Of a stretch of DNA of 64,000 bases, positions 56,997 to 64,000 are shown piece after piece. The stretch comes from Chloroflexota bacterium (lineage in GTDB: Bacteria; Chloroflexota; Anaerolineae; Anaerolineales; Villigracilaceae). Below the pieces are notes generated by a model that saw only the letters and a list, made by a program, of their open reading frames with translations, did not search any database and had not been told where the DNA came from. Each line of letters begins with the position of its first letter. Position 1 is the first letter of the stretch. Both the position numbers and the translations under genes were made by a program. The DNA lies in assembly GCA_016234555.1 (NCBI GenBank), contig JACRBJ010000077.1, forward strand, positions 1 to 64,000. Direction: 5' to 3'.

Positions 56997-59405
56997 TTAT
57001 TCGTACGCCAACACTTCGCGGACAGTGAGCCGTGATGCTGTACGGGCTGGGATGAAACTGGCGACCACGCTCAGCAGGACGACAATTAACAGCCATAGCC
57101 AGAGTCCAGGCGTCGAGTAGGAGTAAGTCAACGGCACGCCCATCACCGCCTGACCAAGTGCCTCGTTCAGTCCCTGACTCATGGGGATGGCAACTATCGC
57201 GCCTATCAGCCAGCTCATCAAGCCGATGACGACCCCTTCGAGGATGAAGACCGAAGCCACGCCGCGGTTTGGCGCCCCGATGGCTCGCAGGACGCCGATC
57301 TCGCGGGTGCGCTCCAGCACATTGATGCTCATCGTCCCCATTAAGCCCAGGCCGCCGACCAAAGCCAGCAAAATCGCCATCACCAGCAACAGGGCGACAA
57401 TCGCGTCGAACGACGCCTCTGCTTCGGTGCGCTCATTGTTAATGGTTGCAACCATGCTGACTCTCACGCCGATGCGCTCGAAATAATCCTCCAGTTCGCG
57501 GGTTGCGGCATCCACGTAAGTAGGATCATGCGATTGCATGGTGACCATCAGCGCATCCGCCTCTCCAACCCGGTTCGTGATCATGGTCATGTAGTCGTAA
57601 TTTGCATACAGCACAGGCAGAAAAGCCATGCCAATATATGTTCCAACGATTTTGAAGGTATGTTCCTTGCCGTCCACCTTCAATACTATCTCACCGCCAA
57701 GATGAAGTTCGGGTTCATCCTGCAAAAATGCGGAAGGGATAACCACTGCATTATCGTCATCGGGCATAAGCCATCTTCCCTCTGCGATGGTGGGAGAGAC
57801 GATCAGGCTGTCTGGTCCCACGGTGGGCGCAAACATGTAGAGCATACCGCTCTCGCTGTCGTCACTGCGGACAAGGCGCGCGGGCATTTGAATCCAGACA
57901 TCGGTTTTGGTCACACCCGGGACGTTCAAAGCGTCAAGCTCGACTTTATCCGCGCGGTAGGTACGGTCAAAGGTGAGCATCATGTCGCAGTTGAACCACT
58001 TGATCATATCTTCGACGGTGCTGGATAGCGAAGCGCGAATGTTGAACACGCTGATGAAGGTCGCCGACCCAAGCGTGAGCGTGATCAGAGTCAACGTCAG
58101 CCTGCCCTTGTTGCGGAAGGTGTTTCGCACCGAAAGCAGAATCGAACGGATGGAAAGATTCCGCATGAACCACAGATTTGCGCCGGAGAGCAGCTGGTCG
58201 ATCCAGTTTTTGCCGAAGCGTCCCCTGCCCATTGTATAACTGCTCATCGCTTCCGCTGCGCTGATTCGCAGGCTGGAAAGGAACGGGACAAGCGAAGCCA
58301 GCACGGGCAGGATCAACCCGATGGCGATTTGAATCAGAAAGGTCTGGGGGGGCACTTCCATCGAATAAATGTCGAAGTTGAAGAAGACAGCCAGCACACC
58401 GCTGAGCTCGCGCGCGCCATATACCCCAAGCGGAATGGCGATCAGCAAAGCCAGCACGCCGTAAGCCAGAACCATCACCAGGTACATCCCCAGAATTTGA
58501 AGCGTGCTTCCGCCCACCGCCTTCATCACGCCGATCTGACGTTTCTGCTGGGTGAGCAAGGCGGACACGGTGTTGACCACGAGGAAGATGCTCAAAAACA
58601 GCGACAACACGCCCAGCATGCCCATCAGCAACAGGATGCCCTGCAGCACATCGTTCATCGGGAGTTGACCCGGCTCCGCGGTCATGCTCAACGGGATGGT
58701 GTAACCCGACTTCTCGGCTTTGTCCTTGACGCGATTGACCACCTGCTGTGCCCAGTCCTTATCCTCTGGGTGGGTTGCAAGCACATGCAGTTCGTTGAAA
58801 CCATATGGCTCGCCGAACCATTTCAGCGTGTCAAATGTGATGTAACCATAAGGCGTGCCGTCGATTTGTGCGGGCAATTGCGCGGGATCATACGCCGACC
58901 CTGCAATGCGGACTCTGCGTTCGACGTCGTTCGGGAACCTGACCAGAATCACATCGCCAACCTGCGCCTTGATGACAGATAACGCCGCGCGCTCGATCAG
59001 GATTTCTCGTTCGGGCGGGGGCCAGGCTCCACTTTGGGATGCAACCTTGTTGACACGGGTGTCTTCATAATCGGCGACGACAAAGATCGTGAGATTTTTC
59101 CACTCTCCTGATTTTGTCTGCACGCGGGCGGAGATGTTTCTGCGCGCGTCTACTTCCTGCACATCCTTCATCGAGCGGACGGATTGGATAAAGTCCTCGT
59201 TGAACAACTCAGTTGTCCGCACGGTTCCGCTGGATGGGGTGATGGCGGCAAAGCTTTCTGCCAACCCATCGGACAGAATCGTACGCGCGCTGAGGATAAT
59301 CCCCAACGCGAACAACCCAACAGACATGGACAGCACAATCAAGAGCGTGCGCGTCTTGTTGCCGAACAAATCGTTGATGACCTTGTACCAGCGCGCCCTA
59401 AGCAT
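56997..59405 (-). CDS. FtsX/MacB-type ABC permease
   Basis: 802 aa from MLRARWYKVINDLFGNK, overlapping the ATPase gene by 8 bp. Two FtsX-type membrane units: an N-terminal helix plus large outside domain (~45-245) and three helices (LLLMGMLGVLSLFLSIFLVV), then a second outer domain and three helices (LVGGLGLMGTMSINVLERTREIGVLRAIGAPNRG, which is the coupling motif). MacB/LolCE-like exporters use such permeases to push or extract substrates mechanically at the membrane face. Two ATPases are encoded upstream on the same strand. Confidence 0.88.
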   Translation of the reverse strand: MLRARWYKVINDLFGNKTRTLLIVLSMSVGLFALGIILSARTILSDGLAESFAAITPSSGTVRTTELFNEDFIQSVRSMKDVQEVDARRNISARVQTKSGEWKNLTIFVVADYEDTRVNKVASQSGAWPPPEREILIERAALSVIKAQVGDVILVRFPNDVERRVRIAGSAYDPAQLPAQIDGTPYGYITFDTLKWFGEPYGFNELHVLATHPEDKDWAQQVVNRVKDKAEKSGYTIPLSMTAEPGQLPMNDVLQGILLLMGMLGVLSLFLSIFLVVNTVSALLTQQKRQIGVMKAVGGSTLQILGMYLVMVLAYGVLALLIAIPLGVYGARELSGVLAVFFNFDIYSMEVPPQTFLIQIAIGLILPVLASLVPFLSSLRISAAEAMSSYTMGRGRFGKNWIDQLLSGANLWFMRNLSIRSILLSVRNTFRNKGRLTLTLITLTLGSATFISVFNIRASLSSTVEDMIKWFNCDMMLTFDRTYRADKVELDALNVPGVTKTDVWIQMPARLVRSDDSESGMLYMFAPTVGPDSLIVSPTIAEGRWLMPDDDNAVVIPSAFLQDEPELHLGGEIVLKVDGKEHTFKIVGTYIGMAFLPVLYANYDYMTMITNRVGEADALMVTMQSHDPTYVDAATRELEDYFERIGVRVSMVATINNERTEAEASFDAIVALLLVMAILLALVGGLGLMGTMSINVLERTREIGVLRAIGAPNRGVASVFILEGVVIGLMSWLIGAIVAIPMSQGLNEALGQAVMGVPLTYSYSTPGLWLWLLIVVLLSVVASFIPARTASRLTVREVLAYE

Positions 59406-60108
59406 GGACGTTCTCCTTTGCTCCGACAATCTCACCATCAGATAGAGTAATTACTCGCGAGCCGCGTTTGGCAATATCCTTATCGTGCGTGACGAGAAAG
59501 ACTGTTCTGCCCTCCTTGGCCAGTCCCTCGAAGATGTCAATGACCGCGCTGGCAGTTGCCGAATCCAGACTGCCAGTGGGTTCATCCGCGACGAGGATGG
59601 CTGGGTCGTTCGCCATCGCGCGGGCAATCGACAGCCGCTGCTGTTGTCCGCCTGAGAGTGCGGTCGGCAGTTTCTTCGCGTGGTCGGCGATGTCCACCTG
59701 TTCGAGCAGGGACATCGCCCTCTTGCGCTGTTCCCAGCGGGAATATCGCCAGGCAAAATCCATCGGCAGCATCACGTTTTGCAGGACGGTCAGGGTCGGT
59801 AAAAGCTCAAAGGTCTGGAAGACCACGCCCATCGTCCTGCCGCGCAGCTTGGCGGCTTTTTCGGGACCAAACCGGTGCAGGGGTTCGCCATCCACCCAAA
59901 TCTCACCCGATGTGGAGCGGTCCAGTCCAGTCAGCATGTTGACCAGCGTGGTCTTGCCGCTGCCAGATTTTCCCGTGACGACCAGAAACTCGCCCTGAAA
60001 GATTTGCAGGTCGATGCCGTTCAGCGCGGTAACGGAACCCGCGAGGCTGTTGTAGACCTTGACCACGGAGCGGAGTTCGATGAGTGGGCTAACGGTTGAC
60101 GAATTCAT
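59398..60108 (-). CDS. MacB/LolD-type ABC ATPase (second)
   Basis: 236 aa from MNSSTVSPLIELRSV; the longer frame is antisense of the first ATPase gene. Walker A GKSGSGKTT, signature LSGGQQQRLSIARAMA, Walker B ILVADEPTGSLD, switch His in LVTHDKDIA. The D-E-P-T-G pair is typical of the lipoprotein/MacB class. It overlaps the permease start by 8 bp and the first ATPase stop by 20 bp. Confidence 0.92.
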   Translation of the reverse strand: MNSSTVSPLIELRSVVKVYNSLAGSVTALNGIDLQIFQGEFLVVTGKSGSGKTTLVNMLTGLDRSTSGEIWVDGEPLHRFGPEKAAKLRGRTMGVVFQTFELLPTLTVLQNVMLPMDFAWRYSRWEQRKRAMSLLEQVDIADHAKKLPTALSGGQQQRLSIARAMANDPAILVADEPTGSLDSATASAVIDIFEGLAKEGRTVFLVTHDKDIAKRGSRVITLSDGEIVGAKENVHA

Positions 60109-60826
60109 CTTGAATCCTCCCGTCCACAATGCGGATCGTGCGCTGGGCGCGTTCGGCGAGTTCGTTGTCGTGCGTGACCATGAGGATGGTCTTGCCCGAA
60201 GCTGCGAGATTTTCAAACAAGCGAAAGACCATCTCGGTGGACTTTGAATCGAGGTTGCCTGTCGGCTCGTCCGCCGTAAGCAGGACGGGGTTGTTCGCCA
60301 GCGCACGGGCAATTGCCACGCATTGCTGCTGTCCGCCAGAGAGGGCGCTCGGCAGGTGGTGAGCATGTTCCGCCATGCCGACCAATTCGAGCAGGTGCAT
60401 CGCCTGTTCGGGACGCTCGACGCGGGGATAATGTCCGCCGTAATCCATCGCCAGCAGGATGTTCTCGACAGCAGTCAACGTGGGCAGGAGTTGAAAGAAC
60501 TGGAAGATGACGCCCACAGACTGTCCACGCCAGATGGCGACTTGCTCTTCGTTGAAATTATGAATTGGGATCTTGTCCACAATGATTTCGCCCGAAGTGG
60601 GTTTATCAATCCCTGTGATGACATTGATCAGCGTGGACTTGCCGCTGCCCGATTTACCGATAATTGAAACAAAAGCGCCTGACTCGACACGCAAGTCAAC
60701 ACCTTTGAGCGCGGTGAAAGTCCCTGCCGAACTGTGATAAGTCTTGATGACCTGTCGCAGGTCAACGAGGTTTGCATCAGGGGGGGCGATTAGATCGGTG
60801 TTGGGGTGCGAATTGAGTTCGAGCAT
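60089..60826 (-). CDS. MacB/LolD-type ABC ATPase (first)
   Basis: 245 aa. Walker A GKSGSGKSTLI, signature LSGGQQQCVAIARALA, Walker B LLTADEPTGNLD, switch His in MVTHDNELA. Two non-identical ATPases for one long permease suggest a heterodimeric pair. It follows the 187-aa membrane protein by 5 bp. Confidence 0.92.
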   Translation of the reverse strand: MLELNSHPNTDLIAPPDANLVDLRQVIKTYHSSAGTFTALKGVDLRVESGAFVSIIGKSGSGKSTLINVITGIDKPTSGEIIVDKIPIHNFNEEQVAIWRGQSVGVIFQFFQLLPTLTAVENILLAMDYGGHYPRVERPEQAMHLLELVGMAEHAHHLPSALSGGQQQCVAIARALANNPVLLTADEPTGNLDSKSTEMVFRLFENLAASGKTILMVTHDNELAERAQRTIRIVDGRIQDEFVNR

Positions 60827-60831
60827 GATTG

Positions 60832-61395
60832 CTACCTTTGGGTTCGATACTCTTGATAATCTGAAGACAAGTATTGTGAAATCTGCTCGCCGATGGAGGG
60901 TAGTCTTTGGGATTGTTTAAAGTAAAGAATGCCACACCAAAGAAGATAAACAAACATGGGCGCTTGAAGACAGACGTCTCCTTCCATCTTTGCGGGAATA
61001 AAAAACATGGCAAGCAAAGCGGCGAAAATAATAAAATAAGTCCAGGTGGCATAACCCCAAACAATCACATTTCTGTCTTTGTTGTCCCAGGAAATTTTTG
61101 CACGCATCAAAAGCGGAATGGGGCGCCCTGGAAGCCCAACGAACTCCATTAATACATACTGCCCATCATTCCCCTCTGCCATCGGCTTTGAAAAGCCAGA
61201 AGCCGCCATCCAGTGTTCGATCTTCCATCGTGGAATGCTGAATTTATCAGACCGGGGAAGTACTTTGAACATGCGGAAATACAGAGGCAATCCAAATCCA
61301 TATAGAAAACGCAAGGAGCGATATCTGAAGAAAAAAGGGTTGTCGGTTGCTGCCAAGATTGCACCAATTACAACGGTGATCATTAATATTTCCAT
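60832..61395 (-). CDS. Membrane protein of unknown function at the head of the MacB-like operon
   Basis: 187 aa. One N-terminal helix (MITVVIGAILAATDNPFFF), a soluble stretch with WKIEHWMAASGFSKPMAEGNDGQYVLMEFVG, and two more helices (WTYFIIFAALLAMFFIP and MFVYLLWCGILYF). No family recognised. Its stop lies 5 bp before the first ATPase ATG, so it is probably an accessory of the export system. Confidence 0.6.
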   Translation of the reverse strand: MEILMITVVIGAILAATDNPFFFRYRSLRFLYGFGLPLYFRMFKVLPRSDKFSIPRWKIEHWMAASGFSKPMAEGNDGQYVLMEFVGLPGRPIPLLMRAKISWDNKDRNVIVWGYATWTYFIIFAALLAMFFIPAKMEGDVCLQAPMFVYLLWCGILYFKQSQRLPSIGEQISQYLSSDYQEYRTQR

Positions 61396-61484
61396 GTCGG
61401 TTCCTGTTTACTTTACTTAAAATACGCGACAAGGAAAAATTTGTCGGCGCTCAAAGGGAGTAAAAAAGGAGTATTTTTCTAACT

Positions 61485-61513
61485 GCAGGGACGCAGCATT
61501 GCTGCGTCCCTGC
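61485..61513. repeat. GGGACGCAGC palindrome
   Basis: GCAGGGACGCAGC, att, GCTGCGTCCCTGC: perfect 13-bp arms with no T-run. It lies between the convergently oriented end of the dehydrogenase gene and the membrane protein start. A REP-type repeat. Confidence 0.65.
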
Positions 61514-61523
61514 GGGACGTGAT

Positions 61524-62489
61524 TTATCCATACACCTGCGGATTGAAACAATTCGGCAGGCGCTTACCTTTCAGCCCCGCCACCAGATTCTGCGCGGCAA
61601 GCAGGGACATCATGTCACGGGTCTTTTTGCTGGCGCTGCCGAGGTGCGGCACAATCAGGCAGTTCTCCAATTCCAACAGCGGACTGTCCATTGGCAACGG
61701 CTCAGGGTCAGTGACATCCAGCGCGGCGGCGAAAATTTGTCCCGATTTCAGCGCGTGGTACAAGGCAGTCTGGTCGAGAATGCCACCCCGCGCCGCGTTG
61801 ACCAGCACCGCGTTCGGTTTCATCTTCGCCAGAAACTCGGCGTTGACCAGACGCTTCGTCTCCGAATTCAGCGGAACGTGAATCGAAACGAAGTCTGATT
61901 CGCGCAGCAGAGTGTCAAGGTCAACGGGTTGGGTGTTGTAAGCGGGTTGAGCAGTCGGGTCGTGATAGATCACGTGCAGGTCAAATCCCTGGGCGCGTTT
62001 GGCAACTGCCTGACCAATTCTGCCAAAGCCGACAATTCCCAACGTCGCGCCGACCAGGTCCGCGCCGAGAAGGAGAGATGGACTCCACGTCACCCACTTG
62101 CCTGCGCGAAGAAATCTTTCGCCTTCGGTGATTCGTCTTGCGGCGGCAAGCAGCAGGGCGAAGGTCTGGTCGGCGGTGGCGTCGGTCAGGACCCCGGGCG
62201 TGTTGCCGACGGGGATTCCGCGCGCGGTGGCGGCGGCGACGTCGATGTGGTCCACGCCAACGGACATGCTGCTGATGACCTTCAACTGCGGACCAATTGC
62301 GTCCATCAGTTCGCCGTCCACCTTGTCGGTCAGCAGGCAGAGCAAGCCGTCCACGCCGCGGGACCGTTCGATGAGTTCAGCCCGCGAGGGAGGCAGGTCG
62401 GCAGTCCAAAGGTCGAAGTGGGGGAAATGCTCCTTGATCAGAGTCAAACCGGGAGCGGGGATTATGCGGGAGATGAAAATTCGACTCAT
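61524..62489 (-). CDS. D-2-hydroxyacid dehydrogenase (glyoxylate/hydroxypyruvate reductase type)
   Basis: 321 aa from MSRIFISRIIPAPG (GAGGTG upstream). NAD(P) Rossmann motif LGIVGFGRIGQAVAKRA; catalytic Arg in VNAARGGILDQ, Glu in DVTDPEPLP, His in IVPHLGSASKKT. Closest in pattern to glyoxylate reductase (SMSVGVDHIDVAAATARGIPVGNTPGVLTDATAD). It would reduce glyoxylate or hydroxypyruvate. It is transcribed divergently from the lysozyme gene. Confidence 0.93.
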   Translation of the reverse strand: MSRIFISRIIPAPGLTLIKEHFPHFDLWTADLPPSRAELIERSRGVDGLLCLLTDKVDGELMDAIGPQLKVISSMSVGVDHIDVAAATARGIPVGNTPGVLTDATADQTFALLLAAARRITEGERFLRAGKWVTWSPSLLLGADLVGATLGIVGFGRIGQAVAKRAQGFDLHVIYHDPTAQPAYNTQPVDLDTLLRESDFVSIHVPLNSETKRLVNAEFLAKMKPNAVLVNAARGGILDQTALYHALKSGQIFAAALDVTDPEPLPMDSPLLELENCLIVPHLGSASKKTRDMMSLLAAQNLVAGLKGKRLPNCFNPQVYG

Positions 62490-62572
62490 GTGGCACCTCT
62501 TTCCAAAGTTTACCACTTCATGCGGCGTTGGATTTCCCCCACAATTTGACCACAGCCGTACAACCGTCCGTT

Positions 62573-62581
62573 TGGTATAAT
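62573..62581 (+). promoter_or_regulatory. Extended -10 promoter of the GH25 gene
   Basis: TGGTATAAT, 30 bp before the ATG; AAGGAG precedes the start at proper distance. The same TGGTATAAT string is found ahead of mreB. Confidence 0.55.
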
Positions 62582-62611
62582 TTTGTAACGTCCAACAACA
62601 AGGAGATTATT

Positions 62612-64000
62612 ATGGCAAACGTCATCGGTCCTGATGTCAGTTTTTACCAGGATGACCCGGAGACCCCGCAGGGCATCGACTTCGTGAAGATGCGCAAGTC
62701 GGCGGGATACGTCATCATCCGCGCGGGACAGAACACCTGGGTGGATTCGGATTTCAAGATCAACTGGCGCGAAGCCAAACTGGCGAAACTGCCGCGAGGC
62801 TCCTACTGGTTCTACGACAGCCGCACCGAACCCAAGAAGCAGGCGGAGTTGTGGGTGAGCCTGTTCGGCGGCGACTTCGGCGAACTTCCCCTCTTTGCGG
62901 ATTTCGAGGAAAATTACAAAGGTCCATACAAGGGCTGGAAGAATTGGTACACCTTCCTCGAACGGCTCAAATCTCTTGTCGGCGGACACGAGATCGCCAT
63001 CTACACGGCGTATTATTACTGGCGCGACAACGCCCCCAATGCCGAAACCCAGTCGGCGAGCCTCAACTACTTCAAACAATATCCGTTGTGGATTGCCCGC
63101 TATCAGGCAACCGAACCGCTCGTTCCCGCGCCCTGGAAAAAAGAGGAGTGGCTGTTCTGGCAGTACACCGAAGTGGGCGACGGAAAACTGTACGGCGTGG
63201 AAAGCAAGGGCATCGACCTGAACTATTTCAACGGCGATATGACTGCCTTCGCCGCCCGCTTCAACCTAACCATCCCTGACCCAGACCCGGATCCCGACCC
63301 GGACCCGGAAGACAAACCGACGGGCATCGACTACCGGGTGACCGCCCAGCCTTCGCTGAAAGTCCGCGAGGGACCTGGCACCACCTACAACTCCATCGGG
63401 CTTCTGTACCCGGACGAAATCGTCGAGGAGATCAACGCCAATTCGGACAGGACCTGGCTCAAGGTCCGCAAATCGGATGGGAGCCTGATCGGCTGGTGTT
63501 CCGTCATGTACCTTGAGAAGGTCGACGAAACGCCTGTGCCGACGGTGAAGCTCTACAAGGTGACGGCGTCTCCTTCGCTGAAAGCCCGCGAGGGACCCGG
63601 GTTGACCTACAACTCCCTTGGCACATTCCCGTACGGAACCATCGTGCAGGAACTCGCCGCAAACGTCGACCGCACCTGGCTGAAGGTAAAGAATTCAGCA
63701 GGCACGCTCACCGGCTGGAGTTTTGTAGAATATCTGGAATACGTCGGAGAAACACCCGTTCCACCCGACGACGAGGAGGGAAAACTCTATCGCGTGACGA
63801 CCACCACGCTGCAAGTGCTGGAGTCGCCTGCCGCAACCGCCAAACTGGTCGGGCTGGTTTACTTTGGTGAAATTGTCGAATCGCTGGATGCCAGCGCCGA
63901 CGGGCTTTGGTTGAAGATCAAAAAATCGGATGGAAGCATTGTAGGCTGGAGTTTGAAGAAGGACCTGCTGCTGGTGGACGACACCCCGCCGCCCGATGAC
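62612..64000 (+). CDS. GH25-type lysozyme with at least three SH3 domains (3' truncated by window)
   Basis: 463 codons are visible and the frame is open at the window end. Residues 1-210 are a GH25 muramidase barrel: GPDVSFYQ (D8), VIIRAGQN, RGSYWFYDSR, and the catalytic FADFEENY (D97, E99). A DPDPDPDPDPED linker leads to three SH3 type 3 domains near 225-300, 308-380 and 390-460, each with REGPG or a related turn and TWLKVR/K. Strikingly, there is no signal peptide at the ATG, although the domains act on cell wall. It may leave the cell by lysis or an unusual route. Confidence 0.9.
   Translation, partial: MANVIGPDVSFYQDDPETPQGIDFVKMRKSAGYVIIRAGQNTWVDSDFKINWREAKLAKLPRGSYWFYDSRTEPKKQAELWVSLFGGDFGELPLFADFEENYKGPYKGWKNWYTFLERLKSLVGGHEIAIYTAYYYWRDNAPNAETQSASLNYFKQYPLWIARYQATEPLVPAPWKKEEWLFWQYTEVGDGKLYGVESKGIDLNYFNGDMTAFAARFNLTIPDPDPDPDPDPEDKPTGIDYRVTAQPSLKVREGPGTTYNSIGLLYPDEIVEEINANSDRTWLKVRKSDGSLIGWCSVMYLEKVDETPVPTVKLYKVTASPSLKAREGPGLTYNSLGTFPYGTIVQELAANVDRTWLKVKNSAGTLTGWSFVEYLEYVGETPVPPDDEEGKLYRVTTTTLQVLESPAATAKLVGLVYFGEIVESLDASADGLWLKIKKSDGSIVGWSLKKDLLLVDDTPPPDD

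Noticed and set aside
60109..60366. N-terminal extension of the second MacB-type ATPase
   Set aside because: Out-of-frame reading of the first ATPase gene.
1..64000. CRISPR arrays
   Set aside because: No set of equally spaced direct repeats was found; the repeats seen are palindromic and dispersed.
1..64000. tRNA, rRNA, tmRNA genes
   Set aside because: No cloverleaf with T-loop GTTCGA and acceptor pairing, and no rRNA sequence was recognised.

Overview
The window reads as chromosomal DNA of a GC-rich, F420-producing bacterium, most likely a Chloroflexota of the Anaerolineae type. This placement is inference. It rests on the mreBCD-mrdA-minCDE-rodA block, a complete late F420 pathway (cofC, cofD, cofE, an FbiB-like nitroreductase and an F420:NADP reductase) with an LLM-class oxidoreductase, many lipobox lipoproteins with Pro/Thr-rich tails, and many short palindromic intergenic repeats. 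I saw no outer-membrane or LPS genes. I saw no rRNA, tRNA, CRISPR array or transposase gene.

Layout. 1-3 kb: end of a fibronectin-like surface protein, a thioredoxin-DUF2892 fusion, a DUF2892 protein, a Crp/Fnr regulator with an apparent frameshift, and DegV. 3-12.3 kb: a cell-shape and division block (mreB, mreC, mreD, PBP2, minC, minD, minE, rodA) ending in gltX. 12.3-18.2 kb: an accessory stretch with a class III cyclase plus SnoaL pair, two LiaI/DUF2807-type membrane proteins, a VapBC module, decayed copies of the DUF2807 gene end invaded by two 96-bp MITE-like elements, and two AT-rich genes of unknown function. 18.3-23.8 kb: RtcB RNA ligase and a heterodimeric ABC exporter preceded by a leader peptide and a terminator, which look like a ribosome-controlled attenuator. 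23.8-33.4 kb: SH3 lipoprotein, hydrolase, GNAT, scpA divergent from moaC-cupin-moaD-moaE, fabF, rplS, a class I amidotransferase, a lipoprotein and murI. 33.4-38.3 kb: M23 peptidase, a TolB-like lipoprotein and a CpXC protein. 39-42.4 kb: a TetR-controlled NMT1/TauA-type ABC importer. 42.4-49.2 kb: the F420 cluster and the aminohydrolase ssnA. 49.2-52.5 kb: a membrane-anchored NACHT-HEAT ATPase and a coiled-coil zinc-ribbon protein. 52.5-64 kb: serine hydrolase, proline dehydrogenase, GT-C glycosyltransferase, a MacB/LolCDE-like ABC system, a 2-hydroxyacid dehydrogenase, and a GH25 lysozyme with SH3 repeats that runs off the end.

The most notable non-coding signals are: (1) the leader peptide, competing helix and terminator upstream of the ABC exporter; (2) two three-way-junction elements with the same architecture but different stem sequences, flanking the nitroreductase of the F420 cluster; (3) a repeat inserted in frame within cofD; (4) the paired 96-bp elements in the duplicated DUF2807 debris; (5) divergent moaC/scpA promoters whose start sites would fall at or next to the start codons (leaderless mRNAs).
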